From Lithodes maja (taxonomy: Eukaryota; Arthropoda; Malacostraca; Decapoda; Lithodidae), in contig JBAKBP010007466.1 in assembly GCA_037953745.1 (NCBI GenBank), positions 35,711 to 99,710 on the forward strand: 64,000 nucleotides of DNA. The letters are read 5' to 3'. Position 1 is the first letter of the stretch. Each line of letters begins with the position of its first letter. Made by a program: the position numbers and the translations under genes. This document shows positions 63,748 to 64,000 of this stretch, one piece after another. The notes beneath the pieces were generated by a model. The model was given only the letters and a program-made list of their open reading frames with translations, was not told the origin of the DNA and searched no databases.

Positions 63748-64000
63748 CCTGTATGATTCACAGTGTGTGTGTGTTTGATTATTTACTTTTCAGTAAACGT
63801 ACGAACACTATGGGGAACATATATATGGACGAAATCCATACAGGTACTTGTTAATATATTAGCCAGTCACGCCAAAGTAGCGCAGGTTGACTGGCTCGAC
63901 CTGCACTAAGCTCGTCCGCCAAGAGCCAATGGCAGGCCGCCGAGTCGTAGGCTGGCTGACGACGTCATCGGCTGGATTGACGTATGGTTGGCTGTTATAT
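63748..64000. other. right flank
   Basis: Host-side DNA after the target duplication, with a short (GT)n and repeated GGCTGG-type words. I see no gene. Confidence 0.5.

Overview
The window is eukaryotic, transposon-dense DNA from an animal. I see no bacterial-style operons, no intact host gene and no complete RNA gene. The organism is most likely an invertebrate, and a decapod-like crustacean fits best. DIRS-type tyrosine-recombinase retrotransposons next to many CR1-like LINEs, pogo/Tigger and TTAA elements suit such a genome, but this is inference and not a species call.

Almost all of the window is explained as nested mobile elements. (1) 0.5-7.9 kb: two pogo/Tigger-type TIR elements, two short retroposons, and a CR1-like LINE (3.2-7.6 kb, + strand) whose endonuclease region is split by two TTAA-flanked elements. 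(2) 8.09-23.78 kb: DIRS-A (+ strand), with inverted terminal repeats, a long leader, gag, RT/RNase H/methyltransferase-like and tyrosine-recombinase frames. It is interrupted by two TTAA elements, a CR1 LINE that itself carries a Tigger remnant, a retroposon and a hAT element. (3) 23.8-25.5 kb: a fragment of a third DIRS element carrying a LINE 3' end and another TTAA element. (4) 25.5-27.4 kb: non-coding, with a tRNA-derived SINE. (5) 27.43-42.55 kb: DIRS-B (- strand), holding a nearly complete Ty3/Gypsy element (31.07-36.93 kb) and one TTAA element. (6) 42.5-46.7 kb: non-coding except for one possible THAP-like first exon. (7) 46.74-63.75 kb: a second Ty3/Gypsy element with 1.8 kb LTRs and a badly deleted pol. 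A CR1 LINE with a complete ORF1 sits inside it, and that LINE holds a second LINE and a TTAA element.

Because the two DIRS copies and the two CR1 copies are close relatives, each shows the uninterrupted target of insertions in the other. This gives in-window proof of target duplication for four TTAA insertions, for the Tigger insertion (TA), for Gypsy-1 (AGGTC) and for a (CAA)n-tailed retroposon. The hAT element shows its own 8-bp duplication.

The observations I rate highest are: the TTAA family with in-window empty sites; the DIRS RT and recombinase frames, both open over about 1.9 kb but unequally conserved; a pair of compensating indels that swap the reading frame across RNase H in DIRS-A; a SINE and a LINE that share the same 3' tail; an 89-bp identical endonuclease fragment at the 5' junction of a LINE inserted in another LINE; and an internally deleted Gypsy that kept intact ends.
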